Source: Halomontanus rarus (lineage in GTDB: Archaea; Halobacteriota; Halobacteria; Halobacteriales; Natrialbaceae). From it: 64,000 bases of DNA. The notes beneath the pieces are model-generated. The model worked only from the letters and a program-made list of their open reading frames with translations. It made no database searches and was not told the DNA's origin. The DNA lies in assembly GCF_017357405.1 (NCBI RefSeq), contig NZ_CP071597.1:3658001-3722000 (forward strand), read 5' to 3'. Shown here piece by piece: positions 9,132 through 18,084 of the stretch. The first letter of the stretch is position 1; each line of letters begins with the position of its first letter. A program made the translations under genes and the position numbers.

Positions 9132-10478
9132 ATGGTAGAACGTGAGACGTGGGCGACACGGACTGGATTCATCCTCGCAGCGGTCGGTAGCGCCGTCGGA
9201 TTGGGGAACATCTGGCGGTTCCCGTTTCAGGCGAGCGAACAGGGTGGGGCGGCATTCCTCGTCGTGTACCTCCTGTTGATCCTCGCGATCGGCTTCCCGG
9301 TCATGCTCGTCGAGTTTACCGTCGGACGACGCACGAAACGGAATCCGATCGGTGCGCTCAAAGAACTCGGAACCGGGGTCTGGACCAAGGTCGGATGGAT
9401 ATTCGTCGTAGCCGGGTTCGTCATCATGTCGTACTACAGCGCCGTCTCGGGGTGGGTTCTCCAGTACATGGTGCTCGGATTGCAAAACGACTACGCCGTC
9501 GATGCTGCTGGAGGACAGTTCCTCGCGACGGCCAGCGGCCTCGACTCGGTTCTCACGCACGCGATCTTCATGGCGGCGGTCGTCGTTATCGTCGCGTTCG
9601 GTATCCAGCGGGGGATCGAAATGTCGGTCAAGGTGATGGTTCCCGCGATCATCCTCCTTCTCGTCGGCCTCGCGGTCTACGCGGCGACGCTCGAGGGAGC
9701 GACTGAGGCGTACCAGTTCTATCTCTCGCCCGATCTCAGTACGATCGCCGAGAACTGGACCGAAATCCTGCCGGCCGCGGCCGCCCAGGCGTTCTTCACC
9801 CTCTCCCTCGGGATGGGCGTGATGATCACGTACGCCTCCTATCTCGGAGAAGACCGGAACCTCGCCGAGGACGGCGCTATAATCCTCGGGTTCGACACGG
9901 CCATCGCGTTCATCGTCGGGCTGATCGCCTTCCCCGTCCTTCAGGCGGCCAGCATCCCGCCCGGCGATCCCGGACCGGGTGCGATCTTCATCAGCCTCTC
10001 GGCGGCGTTCGGCGAACTTCCGTTCGGCGGGATCATCGGCGCGGTGTTCTTCGGCACCGTCGCCATCGCCGCCCTCTCGAGCGCCATCAGCATCACGGAG
10101 GTCGTCGTCTCGTACCTGATCGACGAACACGGTGTGGACCGGGTCCCGGCGACCGTCGGCCTCGGCGTCGCGATGTTCGCCGTCGGCCTCCCGGTCGCGT
10201 ACGGCGCGTCCGGAGACCTGAGCGAACTCATCATCTTCGACGGCTTGGCGAACGGGATTCTCCTCGTGCTCGGTGGCCTGTTGCTCTCGATTTACGTCGG
10301 CTGGGTCGGGAGCGACTTCGCACTCGACGAACTCGGCAAGGGTATCACGAACATCGGTTCCTGGGGACTGACCTGGCTGTGGCTCGTTCGGATTCCTGTC
10401 ATCGTCATCCTGCTCGTCGTCCTCGCGCTGAACGTGCAGGGGTACTACCAGGACCTAACCGCCCTCTTCGCCGGCTAA
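9132..10478 (+). CDS. Sodium-dependent transporter, SNF (neurotransmitter:sodium symporter) family
   Basis: A 448-residue polytopic membrane protein of the LeuT/SNF family, importing an amino acid or similar solute with Na+. The first helix carries GSAVGLGNIWRFPF, the unwound TM1 segment that binds Na+ and substrate, followed by GGAAFLVVYLL. About 11 hydrophobic segments can be counted, consistent with prokaryotic members. Its AT-rich promoter (about 9099-9113) is shared with divergent livH. The substrate cannot be read from the sequence; a role in amino-acid uptake is suggested by the liv neighbour. Confidence 0.88.
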   Translation: MVERETWATRTGFILAAVGSAVGLGNIWRFPFQASEQGGAAFLVVYLLLILAIGFPVMLVEFTVGRRTKRNPIGALKELGTGVWTKVGWIFVVAGFVIMSYYSAVSGWVLQYMVLGLQNDYAVDAAGGQFLATASGLDSVLTHAIFMAAVVVIVAFGIQRGIEMSVKVMVPAIILLLVGLAVYAATLEGATEAYQFYLSPDLSTIAENWTEILPAAAAQAFFTLSLGMGVMITYASYLGEDRNLAEDGAIILGFDTAIAFIVGLIAFPVLQAASIPPGDPGPGAIFISLSAAFGELPFGGIIGAVFFGTVAIAALSSAISITEVVVSYLIDEHGVDRVPATVGLGVAMFAVGLPVAYGASGDLSELIIFDGLANGILLVLGGLLLSIYVGWVGSDFALDELGKGITNIGSWGLTWLWLVRIPVIVILLVVLALNVQGYYQDLTALFAG

Positions 10479-10574
10479 CCACGCCCGCGTCGTCCTTATT
10501 TTCCGTTTTCGACACCGTCCGGTCCGACCCACGACGGGAGACTGTGAGACCGATTCTCGCTCGCGAGCGGACGT

Positions 10575-11291
10575 TCACGCCTCCCCGTACACCGGCACCG
10601 CCGCGCCGCTGGTCACCGACGCGGCGTCGCTACACAGAACGGCCATCACGTCCGCGATCTCGCGAGGATCGACCCACGTATCGTGATCCGAATCGGGCAT
10701 CATCTCCCGATTCATCGGCGTGTCGATCACGCTCGGCAGCACGCAGTTCGCCCTGACGGTCCCTAGGTTCTCCTCGGCGAGCGTCTCGGTCAGAATTTTG
10801 ATGCCCGCTTTCGTGATCCGATACGGACCGTCACCCTCCCCGCCCTCGAGTCCCGATCGGGCGCTCACGCTGACGATCGATCCCTCCCGCTCCTGCAGGT
10901 GTGGAAGGGCGTGTTTCGAGGTGAGAAACGCCGTCTTCAGGTTGATATCCAGCAGGAGGTCGAACTCTTCGAGATCGGTCTCCTCGATGTGGTCGCCGCC
11001 GCGCCAGGTCCCGGCGATGTTCAGCAGGTGATCGATGCGGCCGTGGTCGTCGACGATCTCGTCGATCACCGACTCCAGCTCGTCTTCGTCGGTGAGGTCC
11101 GCCTCGTAAAAGTGGTACCCCCCACCCGGTTCGAGCTGTGCGTCCTCGCTGTCGGGTGCGACGACGTCGAGCGCGCAGACGGTCGCCCCCGCCTCACGAA
11201 ATCGGTCGACGGCCGCGCTGCCGAGTGCGCCGCTGGCACCGGTGACGATCGCTACCGTGTCCGTGAAGTCGACGGTCGCTGTCGATGGCAT
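10575..11291 (-). CDS. Short-chain dehydrogenase/reductase (SDR)
   Basis: A classical NAD(P)-dependent oxidoreductase of 238 residues. The dinucleotide-binding motif TGASGALGSA is near residue 17, the NIAG motif is in LLNIAGTW, and the active site is Ser in SVSARSGLEGG plus the YRITKAG (YxxxK) motif. The ATG at 11291 was chosen; an in-frame codon at 11300 would add MCG. The substrate is unknown. The gene converges with the upstream symporter (96-bp gap). Confidence 0.85.
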   Translation of the reverse strand: MPSTATVDFTDTVAIVTGASGALGSAAVDRFREAGATVCALDVVAPDSEDAQLEPGGGYHFYEADLTDEDELESVIDEIVDDHGRIDHLLNIAGTWRGGDHIEETDLEEFDLLLDINLKTAFLTSKHALPHLQEREGSIVSVSARSGLEGGEGDGPYRITKAGIKILTETLAEENLGTVRANCVLPSVIDTPMNREMMPDSDHDTWVDPREIADVMAVLCSDAASVTSGAAVPVYGEA

Positions 11292-11456
11292 ACCGCACAA
11301 TGGACGGCGAGTAGAATCAATGTCGGGGGTTGGTTTCGACGCGCTCGAGTGTCGGAAACCCCGGTCGGACTCGAGATTCGACGCCAGTTCCTGTACACAC
11401 GGGTTCGAGAACCGCTGTTCTCACGTCGGATACCGATACGACCTGTTCGTTCCGCG

Positions 11457-11759
11457 TTACTCCTCGTCGTCTCCCCCATCGTTATCCGACGTATTGCTAG
11501 CACCGGGTGCGTCGCTTTCCCCGTCGTCTTCGTCGTTACCCCGCTCGTCGTCTTCGCCGTTCCCCGCACCGATATTCCCTTCCTGTTCCTGTCCGTTGCC
11601 CGTGCCTTCTTCGGCGGGCACGTCGGCGTCATCTTCGCCTTCCCCTTCCGGACCGCCACAGCCGGCGACGAGGGCCATCGTTCCCGCGACACCGGTTAGG
11701 CGAAGCACGCGACGTCGCGTGTACGACCTCCCTCGAGTTCGGCATCGACTTCGAGTCAT
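11457..11759 (-). CDS. Small acidic Tat-type lipoprotein
   Basis: About 100 residues if started at the ATG at 11759 (MTRSRCRTRG); an upstream ATG at 11804 would add 15 residues. A twin-arginine stretch (YTRRRVLRLTG) precedes a short hydrophobic segment and the lipobox LVAGC, so it should be exported by Tat and lipid-anchored. The remaining 65 or so residues are almost entirely Asp, Glu, Gly, Asn and Ser with no folded domain visible. Function is unknown. Confidence 0.6.
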   Translation of the reverse strand: MTRSRCRTRGRSYTRRRVLRLTGVAGTMALVAGCGGPEGEGEDDADVPAEEGTGNGQEQEGNIGAGNGEDDERGNDEDDGESDAPGASNTSDNDGGDDEE

Positions 11760-11999
11760 CGTCGAAGACGTCGTGATCGAGGCGGATAATCCAATAGCCG
11801 ACACTCGCGTGGTCTTTGGGGATAGTCACCCGACGCGTTCCGTCTCGAGCCGAACGGAATTCTTGCAGCGATCGAACGAGAGCAGTTGCCGAACGTCAGT
11901 GCACACCCGATCGCTCGACGGCTATACGACCGGTGTGTGAACAGTTTCGGTTGTTGCTTACAGGTTCCAGTGGGACGCCGGTCGTCCCCTCGAGCGCCG

Positions 12000-12251
12000 C
12001 TACATCGTCCGTCGATACGTACACTGGGGACAGTAGATCACCTGCTGGCGAACGATCAGAAAGCTCTCCCCGCACGAACAGGGGCTGCCGATGGAGATGT
12101 CGTCGGTCTGTCGAGTAACTGCCTTCAGCGTGTTCTCGAGTTGACGGAGACGACGGCTGTTTTCCTCGAGTTCCGCCTCGATGTCGAAGAGCCGTCTGTA
12201 GAGTGTCCGCTGCCATCGCCCGGTCGAATCTGACGAAAGCCTGCGTCCCAT
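12000..12251 (-). CDS. Small zinc-finger-like protein
   Basis: An 83-residue protein with a predicted helix or short coiled coil (DIEAELEENSRRLRQLENTLKAV) followed by four cysteines arranged CSCGE...CPQC, a likely zinc-binding treble-clef or ribbon. Small CPxCG-type proteins are abundant in haloarchaea and mostly of unknown role. The ATG at 12251 gives a compact protein. It is divergent from glpQ (about 120 bp). Confidence 0.6.
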   Translation of the reverse strand: MGRRLSSDSTGRWQRTLYRRLFDIEAELEENSRRLRQLENTLKAVTRQTDDISIGSPCSCGESFLIVRQQVIYCPQCTYRRTM

Positions 12252-12371
12252 AGTAGGGGAAACACCCGAAGCGCGGATAAGCGCGTGGGTATGATTGGCA
12301 AGGGTGCACGGGTGACCGACCGGGTCGGCGGTGCGTTAATACCGCTCGCCCGTGTTGTCGACGACACGCGA

Positions 12372-13037
12372 ATGCGACTGATCGCTCACCGCGGGTTCGC
12401 CGCCGTCGCCCCCGAGAACACTGTCGCCGCCGTTCGAGCGGCCGCCGACCGAGCCGACGCCGTCGAGTTCGACGTTCGCCGCTGTGGCTCCGGCGAACTG
12501 GTGGTCATCCACGACGACACGATCGACCGCGTCACCGAGGGTACCGGACGCGTCGTCGACTGCCCGCTCGAGGAACTGCAACGCTACACGGTCCTCGACG
12601 CCGACGAGACGATCCCCACGCTCGCGGAGGTGCTCGAGGCCCTGCCGCCCGACGTGAACGTCAACCTCGAACTCAAAGACGAGGATATCGCGGCGGACGT
12701 CCTCGAGACGCTCGCGGACGCGGACGTTCCGAACCGGGTCGTCCTCACCTCGTTTCTGATCTCCGAGTTACGGCGGGTCCGGGACCTCGAGCCGTCCCAG
12801 CCGACCGGCCTGCTCGTGAGTCGGGACCAACGTCGACCCGTCACGACCGCGGTCGAACTGGGATGTGCGGTCGTCGGTGCCCACTCGCGGCGCTGTCTTC
12901 TCACGCGGCTGGTTCCCAGGGCCAAGGCGGTCGGCCTCGAGGTCCACGCCTGGTCGGTTCCGGGGCCGACCGTGGCGAGGATTCTCGGGTGGCGCGGCGT
13001 GGATTACGTGTCCTCGGATCGGCCGCTCTCGGTTTGA
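12372..13037 (+). CDS. glpQ: Glycerophosphodiester phosphodiesterase
   Basis: Hydrolyses glycerophosphodiesters to glycerol-3-phosphate and an alcohol (GDPD family, TIM barrel). The protein is 221 residues from the ATG at 12372; an upstream ATG at 12285 adds 29 residues before the conserved start. Motifs are IAHRGF at residues 4-9, APENT, AVEFDVRRC with the metal-binding Glu and Asp, and VVIHDDTIDR with catalytic His. NLELKD and the C-terminal HAWSV and GVDYVSSDRP complete the family pattern. No signal peptide, so it is probably cytoplasmic. Confidence 0.9.
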   Translation: MRLIAHRGFAAVAPENTVAAVRAAADRADAVEFDVRRCGSGELVVIHDDTIDRVTEGTGRVVDCPLEELQRYTVLDADETIPTLAEVLEALPPDVNVNLELKDEDIAADVLETLADADVPNRVVLTSFLISELRRVRDLEPSQPTGLLVSRDQRRPVTTAVELGCAVVGAHSRRCLLTRLVPRAKAVGLEVHAWSVPGPTVARILGWRGVDYVSSDRPLSV

Positions 13038-13062
13038 ATTCGTCTCCACCCCGTGCTTGCCC

Positions 13063-13449
13063 TCACGACGTCACCGTCACCGACACCTGCCGCGTCCGCG
13101 GCCCGTCACACTCTACGAGGAAGATCGATTGCCACCGCCCGAGCGCGAGTTCTCCGTCCGCGATCGGCACCGCCGCCGACGGCCCGAGCAGCGTCGCCCG
13201 GAGGTGGGAGTCGGCGTTTCCGTCCAACTCGTCGTGGGCGTGTCCCTCGTCCGGAACGAGCCCCGAGAGGAACGACTCGAGGTCGCCGCGCAACCGCGGT
13301 TCGTTCTCCTGAACGACGAGCGCGGCGGTCGTGTGCTGGACGAACGCGGTACACATCCCCTCCTCACAGTCCTCGGGGATCGCCGCTTCGACCTGGTCGG
13401 TCACGTCCACGGTCGTGAGCCGCTCGTCGGTGGTCACGTCGAAGTCCAT
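13063..13449 (-). CDS. YjbQ/UPF0047 family protein
   Basis: A 128-residue protein of the secondary thiamine-phosphate synthase-like YjbQ family. Conserved elements are FVQHTTAAL near residue 38, the HAHDELDGNADSHLRA segment with the metal or phosphate-binding His and Asp residues, and the C-terminal LGRWQSIFLVECDGPR. The ATG at 13449 was used because the residues upstream in the open frame are low-complexity. It lies downstream of the HEAT-repeat gene on the same strand (152-bp gap holding a hairpin). The physiological role is uncertain in the whole family. Confidence 0.85.
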   Translation of the reverse strand: MDFDVTTDERLTTVDVTDQVEAAIPEDCEEGMCTAFVQHTTAALVVQENEPRLRGDLESFLSGLVPDEGHAHDELDGNADSHLRATLLGPSAAVPIADGELALGRWQSIFLVECDGPRTRQVSVTVTS

Positions 13450-13493
13450 ACTCGAGTGGGCGAGAGCGGGGCGGAAAGTTCCGGTGGTCGGAC

Positions 13494-13515
13494 TCGCGTT
13501 CGCGTTCGCGTTCGA
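13494..13515. repeat. GTTCGC hexanucleotide array
   Basis: Three to four copies of CGCGTT/GTTCGC in the gap between the HEAT-repeat and YjbQ genes, one of several such hexamer arrays in the window. Confidence 0.6.
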
Positions 13516-13563
13516 TGTACTCCCGCTCGCGTTTACCGTCGACCGTCGTGTGACTATCCCCTT

Positions 13564-13583
13564 CCCACGACTTCGGTCGTGGG
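13564..13583. other. Perfect 8-bp hairpin with TTCG loop
   Basis: CCCACGAC-TTCG-GTCGTGGG, a very stable RNA hairpin. It lies 19 nt downstream of the HEAT-repeat stop codon and 115 bp upstream of the YjbQ start. It resembles the terminal hairpins found at ends of haloarchaeal IS200/IS605-IS1341 (TnpB) elements, but no transposase remnant is next to it. It could instead serve as a processing or termination structure. Confidence 0.5.
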
Positions 13584-13601
13584 CGTCCGCGCGTCCCGTG
13601 A

Positions 13602-14558
13602 TCACTCGAGTTCGAGTTCCGACCGACGATCGGATTCGGCACGGAAAGGAGACGGCAGCGACGGGTCGGAACGGACACGAGAGCGGGAGTCGACGTCGGA
13701 AACGAGGCCGAGGTCGGTATCGGTGTCGGAGCCGGGCTCAGACTCTGCGTCGGGATCACGATCCTCGAACTCCGCCACCGCCCACGACGCACAGTTACGC
13801 ACGGTGACGTCCGGATCGGTCCTCGCGACCGTCTCGAGTCGCTCTCGAGCCTCGAACGCACCGCCGTATCCGAGCGCCAGACAGGCGTTTCGTCGGACCG
13901 TCGGCTCGTCGTCCGCGAGCCGTTCGTGCAATCGCGCTCGAACTCGAGTGTGATCGACGACGGTCCCGTCCCCCGCGGCGACGCGGGCGATCGTTCTCGC
14001 GGCGACGACTCGCACTTCGACCGCGTCGCTCTCGAGAGCTGTCACGAGGACCGAGATGGCAGGAAAAACCGCGTTCGGATGCGTCCGTGCGAGTTGCGAC
14101 AGGAGGGTGAGGCCTCGCTCGTCGGGTTCCGCCCCCACAGCGGCGACGAGCGTCTCGACGTGCTCGACCACGGCACTCGGTCGTCGCGTCGCGATCGCGC
14201 CGAGACAGCGAAACGCCGTCGTCCTCGCCTCACTCGAGGACGTCGACGCCGCGAACGAGACGATTTCGGCCGTCGACGGTGCGACGTCCGTCGGCGAGTC
14301 TGCGGCCAGCGCTGCGAGACAGGCGATGATCTGATCGCGATAGTCGATCTCCGATCGCTCGAGCAGCGCCCGGAGTTTCGGCACTGTCGGCGCGCAGGCT
14401 GCCGGCCTGTCCTCGACGACCGCTCGGATCGTCGTCACCGCCTCCCGTCGTGTCTCCGGATCGTCGGCGTCGAGTCCCGCGAGTATCGACGGGAGATCGA
14501 GTCCGTCGACTCCTATTGGCCCCTCACGCTGGTCGGATTCGCCCCCTCCCCCACTCAT
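13602..14558 (-). CDS. HEAT-repeat domain protein
   Basis: A 318-residue alpha-helical repeat protein. Units of about 35-40 residues with Asp-Asp/Arg turns recur throughout: LAGLDADDPETRREAVTTI, VTALESDAVEVRVVAARTIARVA, LADDEPTVRRNACLALGYGG, VARTDPDVTVRNCASWAVAEF. The last 45 residues are an acidic Ser/Asp-rich tail. Such proteins are generally scaffolds for protein interactions. It is transcribed in the same direction as, and 180 bp downstream of, the kinase/SpoVR operon, but a shared transcript cannot be shown. Confidence 0.75.
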   Translation of the reverse strand: MSGGGGESDQREGPIGVDGLDLPSILAGLDADDPETRREAVTTIRAVVEDRPAACAPTVPKLRALLERSEIDYRDQIIACLAALAADSPTDVAPSTAEIVSFAASTSSSEARTTAFRCLGAIATRRPSAVVEHVETLVAAVGAEPDERGLTLLSQLARTHPNAVFPAISVLVTALESDAVEVRVVAARTIARVAAGDGTVVDHTRVRARLHERLADDEPTVRRNACLALGYGGAFEARERLETVARTDPDVTVRNCASWAVAEFEDRDPDAESEPGSDTDTDLGLVSDVDSRSRVRSDPSLPSPFRAESDRRSELELE

Positions 14559-14738
14559 TGCCCGATACGTTCCGTATGGAGACCAAAAACGTTCTGGCCG
14601 CTATGGATTTTTATCCGTCATTATCGGTCAGAATTCGACTCTCACCGCCTCTATAGCCGGAACACACAACTGATCCTAATTAGATCTGACCGGCGAAATC
14701 TCGAGGCTCGCCGACCGACTGTACCCCCCGCCGATCGG

Positions 14739-16757
14739 TCACGCCAGCCAGTCGTCGGGTTTCGTATCGTAGTCGACGTCGTCGGCGGCGAGGTGTTCGA
14801 CCTCCTCCCAGGGGACGTCTTCGATCGTCACGTCGTCGCCGTCGTAGCGGATCAGTTTCCCGCGCTCTTCGGGTTCGGGCTCCCGGTTGCGACGTCTGGC
14901 GACCTCGATGTCGTGATCGTCGACCTCCTTGACGATCGTCAGCAGGTTCACCGGTCGGCCCCAGAGTTCGAAGATCCGTTTGAGCGTCTCGGTCGCCTTG
15001 TTGACGTCTAACATGACGCCGTTGTACTGGTGGCCCAGCAGCAACTCGTTGGCGTTGTTGTAGTTGCCGTCGTAGACCGCGATGGTCGGTTTTCCGAAGT
15101 TCGTGAACTGCAACAGCAACTTCTTCTTGACGTCATCGGCCTCGTCGCTCGAGACGTGGAACTGCCCCGACGCCTGCGAGTACTCGTAGGTGAAGTAATC
15201 GTTGTCCGTGATGAACTCCTGAGTGAGAAACTCGTCGAGGAAGGTGACGTCGTTGTGACTCTCGCGGACGTCGTACATCCGATCCCAGCCGGCCGTGAAG
15301 TCGACGTCCGCGAGGGCCTCCTCGACCGACGAGTAGCGGGCGTCGTCGAACAGGTAGCGGCCGATCCGCTCGAGTTCGTTTTGACTGACCCGGGAGAGGA
15401 ACCCGCGGTTGTGGCGTTTGACCAGCGAGTAGTGTCGCCGCGCCAGCCCCTCGTAGGAGAGCACCTTCCAGGGGTACTGATCCACGTCGATTTCGCTCTC
15501 TCCCTCGCGGGCGGCCTCGAGGGCCTCGCGGTCGATCCACTCCTCGGGTACCTCTTCGAGGGCGTCGAGCGTCCCCGACGTGATCGTGTCGATCGCAGCG
15601 GGCGGCTCCAGGTGCTCGAGGACCTCGTCGAAGTCGACGACCTCGGTGAGGTTGCGCCAGGAGACGCCCTCGACGCGCAGCAGGTGCTCGAGGACCTCCT
15701 GTCGGTTCGTGGTGTTCTCGAGGTACTCCCAGAGCTCCATTCCCAGACTGTAGGGGTTGAGGCCGGGCGAGGCGAGCACCTTCGCCATGTGATCGGCGTA
15801 GTTGAGGAACTCGTCGCTGCCGGCGAAGGCCTCGTCGGACATCATCTTCGACTCCCAGTAGGCGGCCCAGCCCTCGTTCATCACCTTCGTCATCTTCTGG
15901 GCGGCGAAGTAGTAGGCCTCCGCGCGCATCATGTCGAGGACGTCCCGCTGCCACTCCTCCATCTCCGTGGCCTTGCCCGTCTCCTCGTCGTACTGCTTGC
16001 CGTGTTCGCGGACGAACGCCAGCACGTCCCGCTCGGGTTCTTCGGGGAAGCTCACCGCCCCGTCCTCGCCTTCGACTTTCTCGAGCCACTCCTCGGTGAA
16101 GACCTCGCCTTTGACCTCGTCGGAGATCCCGAGTTCGTCGAGTTTCTCCGCGAGGTCGTCGTCGAGTTCTTCGTCAGTGTCACCCATCTCGCGGCGGCGG
16201 ACGAACACCTGGTGCTGGTCGATGTTGTCTTCGAGCGTGAGCGTGTGATCGACCCACTTCTCGACCTCGGCGCGGTCGATGTCGGGATCTTGCATGTACT
16301 CGCCGATCGCCCGCGCGTGGCGCTCTAACATGGCCGCGGCGTCGACCTGTTCGTCCGAGCGGCCGCTGGTGAACATGCCGAACCACTCGTTGTTCGCGAA
16401 GAAGTCCGAGTGGGCCTCGACGTGGGTGATCACGGCCTTCTGGTCGGCGACCGTGTTCGACTCCTGGAGGAACGCGTGGGCCGGATTGTCGTTGTTGACG
16501 ATCTCGAAGGCCTTCCCCCCGCTGTACTGGCCCTGTTTCTGCTGGCGGTCGTACTGCATTCCCCACCGCCAGTGGGGGTACCGCGACTGGAACCCGCCGT
16601 AGGCGATGAGCTCGTTCATCTCGTCGTAGTCGACGATCCAGTAGTTCACCGGGTACGGCTCGAGGCCCAGTTTCTGTGCTAACGCGCGGGCCTCCGTGAC
16701 CGGCTCCTCGAGGTCGGTCGCGATCGCCTGTTTGCGGAATCGATCTGTTTCACTCAT
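14739..16757 (-). CDS. spoVR: SpoVR family protein
   Basis: A 672-residue protein of the SpoVR/YcgB family. The N-terminal region has [33 protein letters not shown], and later [25 protein letters not shown] with conserved His/Glu positions and [11 protein letters not shown]. The ATG at 16757 overlaps the upstream yeaH stop (16750-16757); an ATG at 16769 is possible. SpoVR proteins co-occur with PrkA kinases and YeaH across bacteria and haloarchaea and are tied to stress or stationary-phase responses, with no established biochemistry. It is the last gene of the four-gene operon. Confidence 0.93.
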   Translation of the reverse strand: MSETDRFRKQAIATDLEEPVTEARALAQKLGLEPYPVNYWIVDYDEMNELIAYGGFQSRYPHWRWGMQYDRQQKQGQYSGGKAFEIVNNDNPAHAFLQESNTVADQKAVITHVEAHSDFFANNEWFGMFTSGRSDEQVDAAAMLERHARAIGEYMQDPDIDRAEVEKWVDHTLTLEDNIDQHQVFVRRREMGDTDEELDDDLAEKLDELGISDEVKGEVFTEEWLEKVEGEDGAVSFPEEPERDVLAFVREHGKQYDEETGKATEMEEWQRDVLDMMRAEAYYFAAQKMTKVMNEGWAAYWESKMMSDEAFAGSDEFLNYADHMAKVLASPGLNPYSLGMELWEYLENTTNRQEVLEHLLRVEGVSWRNLTEVVDFDEVLEHLEPPAAIDTITSGTLDALEEVPEEWIDREALEAAREGESEIDVDQYPWKVLSYEGLARRHYSLVKRHNRGFLSRVSQNELERIGRYLFDDARYSSVEEALADVDFTAGWDRMYDVRESHNDVTFLDEFLTQEFITDNDYFTYEYSQASGQFHVSSDEADDVKKKLLLQFTNFGKPTIAVYDGNYNNANELLLGHQYNGVMLDVNKATETLKRIFELWGRPVNLLTIVKEVDDHDIEVARRRNREPEPEERGKLIRYDGDDVTIEDVPWEEVEHLAADDVDYDTKPDDWLA

Positions 16758-18084
16758 TTCGTTCGTCACCTTCCGTACTGAGGATCTCGTAGATCGCGTC
16801 GGTCACGTCCGCCTCGCCGTTGACGTACGCCACCGCGACATCCTCCGCGTCCCGGCCGAAGTGACGCTCGAGTTCCTCGGCGTGGGTCGCGTTGATCGCG
16901 TTGCCGCTGGGCTGGGTCTCGACGTAGGCGTGGAGGTTCGCCGGGATCTCCTCCATCAGCGGAATCACGCGCTCTTCGGTGTCGTTGCTCGAGTTTTCGC
17001 TGTCTCCGGCGGCGAACACGTACCGGTTCCAGTCGGTCCAGGGGTACTCCTCGAGCAGTTCCTGCGCGAGTTCGTACGCGCTCGAGATCTTCGTCCCGCC
17101 GCCGCTACGGATGCCGAAGAAGTCCTCGCGAGTGACCTCCCAGGCGTCGGCGTCGTGGGCGATGTAGACGAACTCGGCGTTGTCGTACTTCCCGGTAAGG
17201 TACCAGTCCAGCGGCGTGAACGTGCGCTCGACGAGTTCGCGTTTCTTCTCGCGCATCGAGCCGCTCACGTCGCGGATGTTGACGACGACGACGTTCTTCT
17301 CCTTCTCCTCGATGATCTCGGGGAAGCGGTAGCGCTCGTCCTCCCGACGGAAGGGGACGTGTTTGATCCCCTCGCGGCGGATCTTCTGCTGGACGGTCTC
17401 GCGCTCGACGTTCTCCTCGACCTCCTCGATCGAGGACCACGTCCCGCGTTCGTCCTCGGAAACGTCGGCGTGGGCCTCCTCGACCCAGGCCATCGAGACG
17501 GGCAGGTTCTCGCTGCGGGCCCACTCGAAGACCTCCCGCGGTGTGATGCCCTCGACCTTGCACAGCTCCCGGAGGAACTCCTCGTCGAAGTCCATCGTCA
17601 GCTTGCGCTTGAGGCCTTCCTTGAACATTCGCTCGAAGTCGAGCGTGCTGTCGGGACCGCTTCGCGTGAGGTCGGTGAACGGACCCTCCTTCTCCTCGAT
17701 CACCTTCTTGCCCTTCGGATCGAGGTCCAGGCCCAGTTCCTCGTCGAGTTCCTGGGCGAACTCCTCGGGGTCCATCTCGTAGTACTCGTGATCGCCGCCG
17801 CCCTCCTCGCCGGGTTCGTCGCCGTCGCCGTCGTCGTCGCCCGGCTGGGGCTGTGGCTGGCCGACCGGCTGGCCCACGTCCGGCGTGCCGCCCTGGCCCT
17901 GACCGACGCCTCCCTGATCGCGCCGGTCGTACTCGAACTCGGGCAGGGAGACGATCTTCACCGGAATCTTGATCTCTCCGGGACGGCTCTGACCGAGGTC
18001 GCCGTACTGGATGAACTCGGCTAAGTCTTCGCGTCGCTCTTCGCCGACTTCGCGGAACCGTTCGATGTCGTCTCTCAGTCCCAT
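16750..18084 (-). CDS. yeaH: YeaH/DUF444 family VWA-like protein
   Basis: A 444-residue member of the DUF444 (YeaH/YhbH) family. The ATG at 18084 overlaps the upstream prkA stop by 10 nt. The N-terminal basic/acidic part includes a Gly/Pro/Asp/Gln-rich linker (about residues 65-105). The conserved C-terminal half holds [19 protein letters not shown], a DxSxS metal-ion-dependent adhesion (VWA) motif, and [12 protein letters not shown]. In E. coli yeaH is the partner of the PrkA-like kinase yeaG, which matches the operon here. The frame is open far upstream through prkA, but that is not coding. Confidence 0.93.
   Translation of the reverse strand: MGLRDDIERFREVGEERREDLAEFIQYGDLGQSRPGEIKIPVKIVSLPEFEYDRRDQGGVGQGQGGTPDVGQPVGQPQPQPGDDDGDGDEPGEEGGGDHEYYEMDPEEFAQELDEELGLDLDPKGKKVIEEKEGPFTDLTRSGPDSTLDFERMFKEGLKRKLTMDFDEEFLRELCKVEGITPREVFEWARSENLPVSMAWVEEAHADVSEDERGTWSSIEEVEENVERETVQQKIRREGIKHVPFRREDERYRFPEIIEEKEKNVVVVNIRDVSGSMREKKRELVERTFTPLDWYLTGKYDNAEFVYIAHDADAWEVTREDFFGIRSGGGTKISSAYELAQELLEEYPWTDWNRYVFAAGDSENSSNDTEERVIPLMEEIPANLHAYVETQPSGNAINATHAEELERHFGRDAEDVAVAYVNGEADVTDAIYEILSTEGDERNE

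Noticed and set aside
16696..18024. 442-codon plus-strand frame opposite yeaH
   Set aside because: Antisense shadow of a well-recognised gene; no domain, no promoter.
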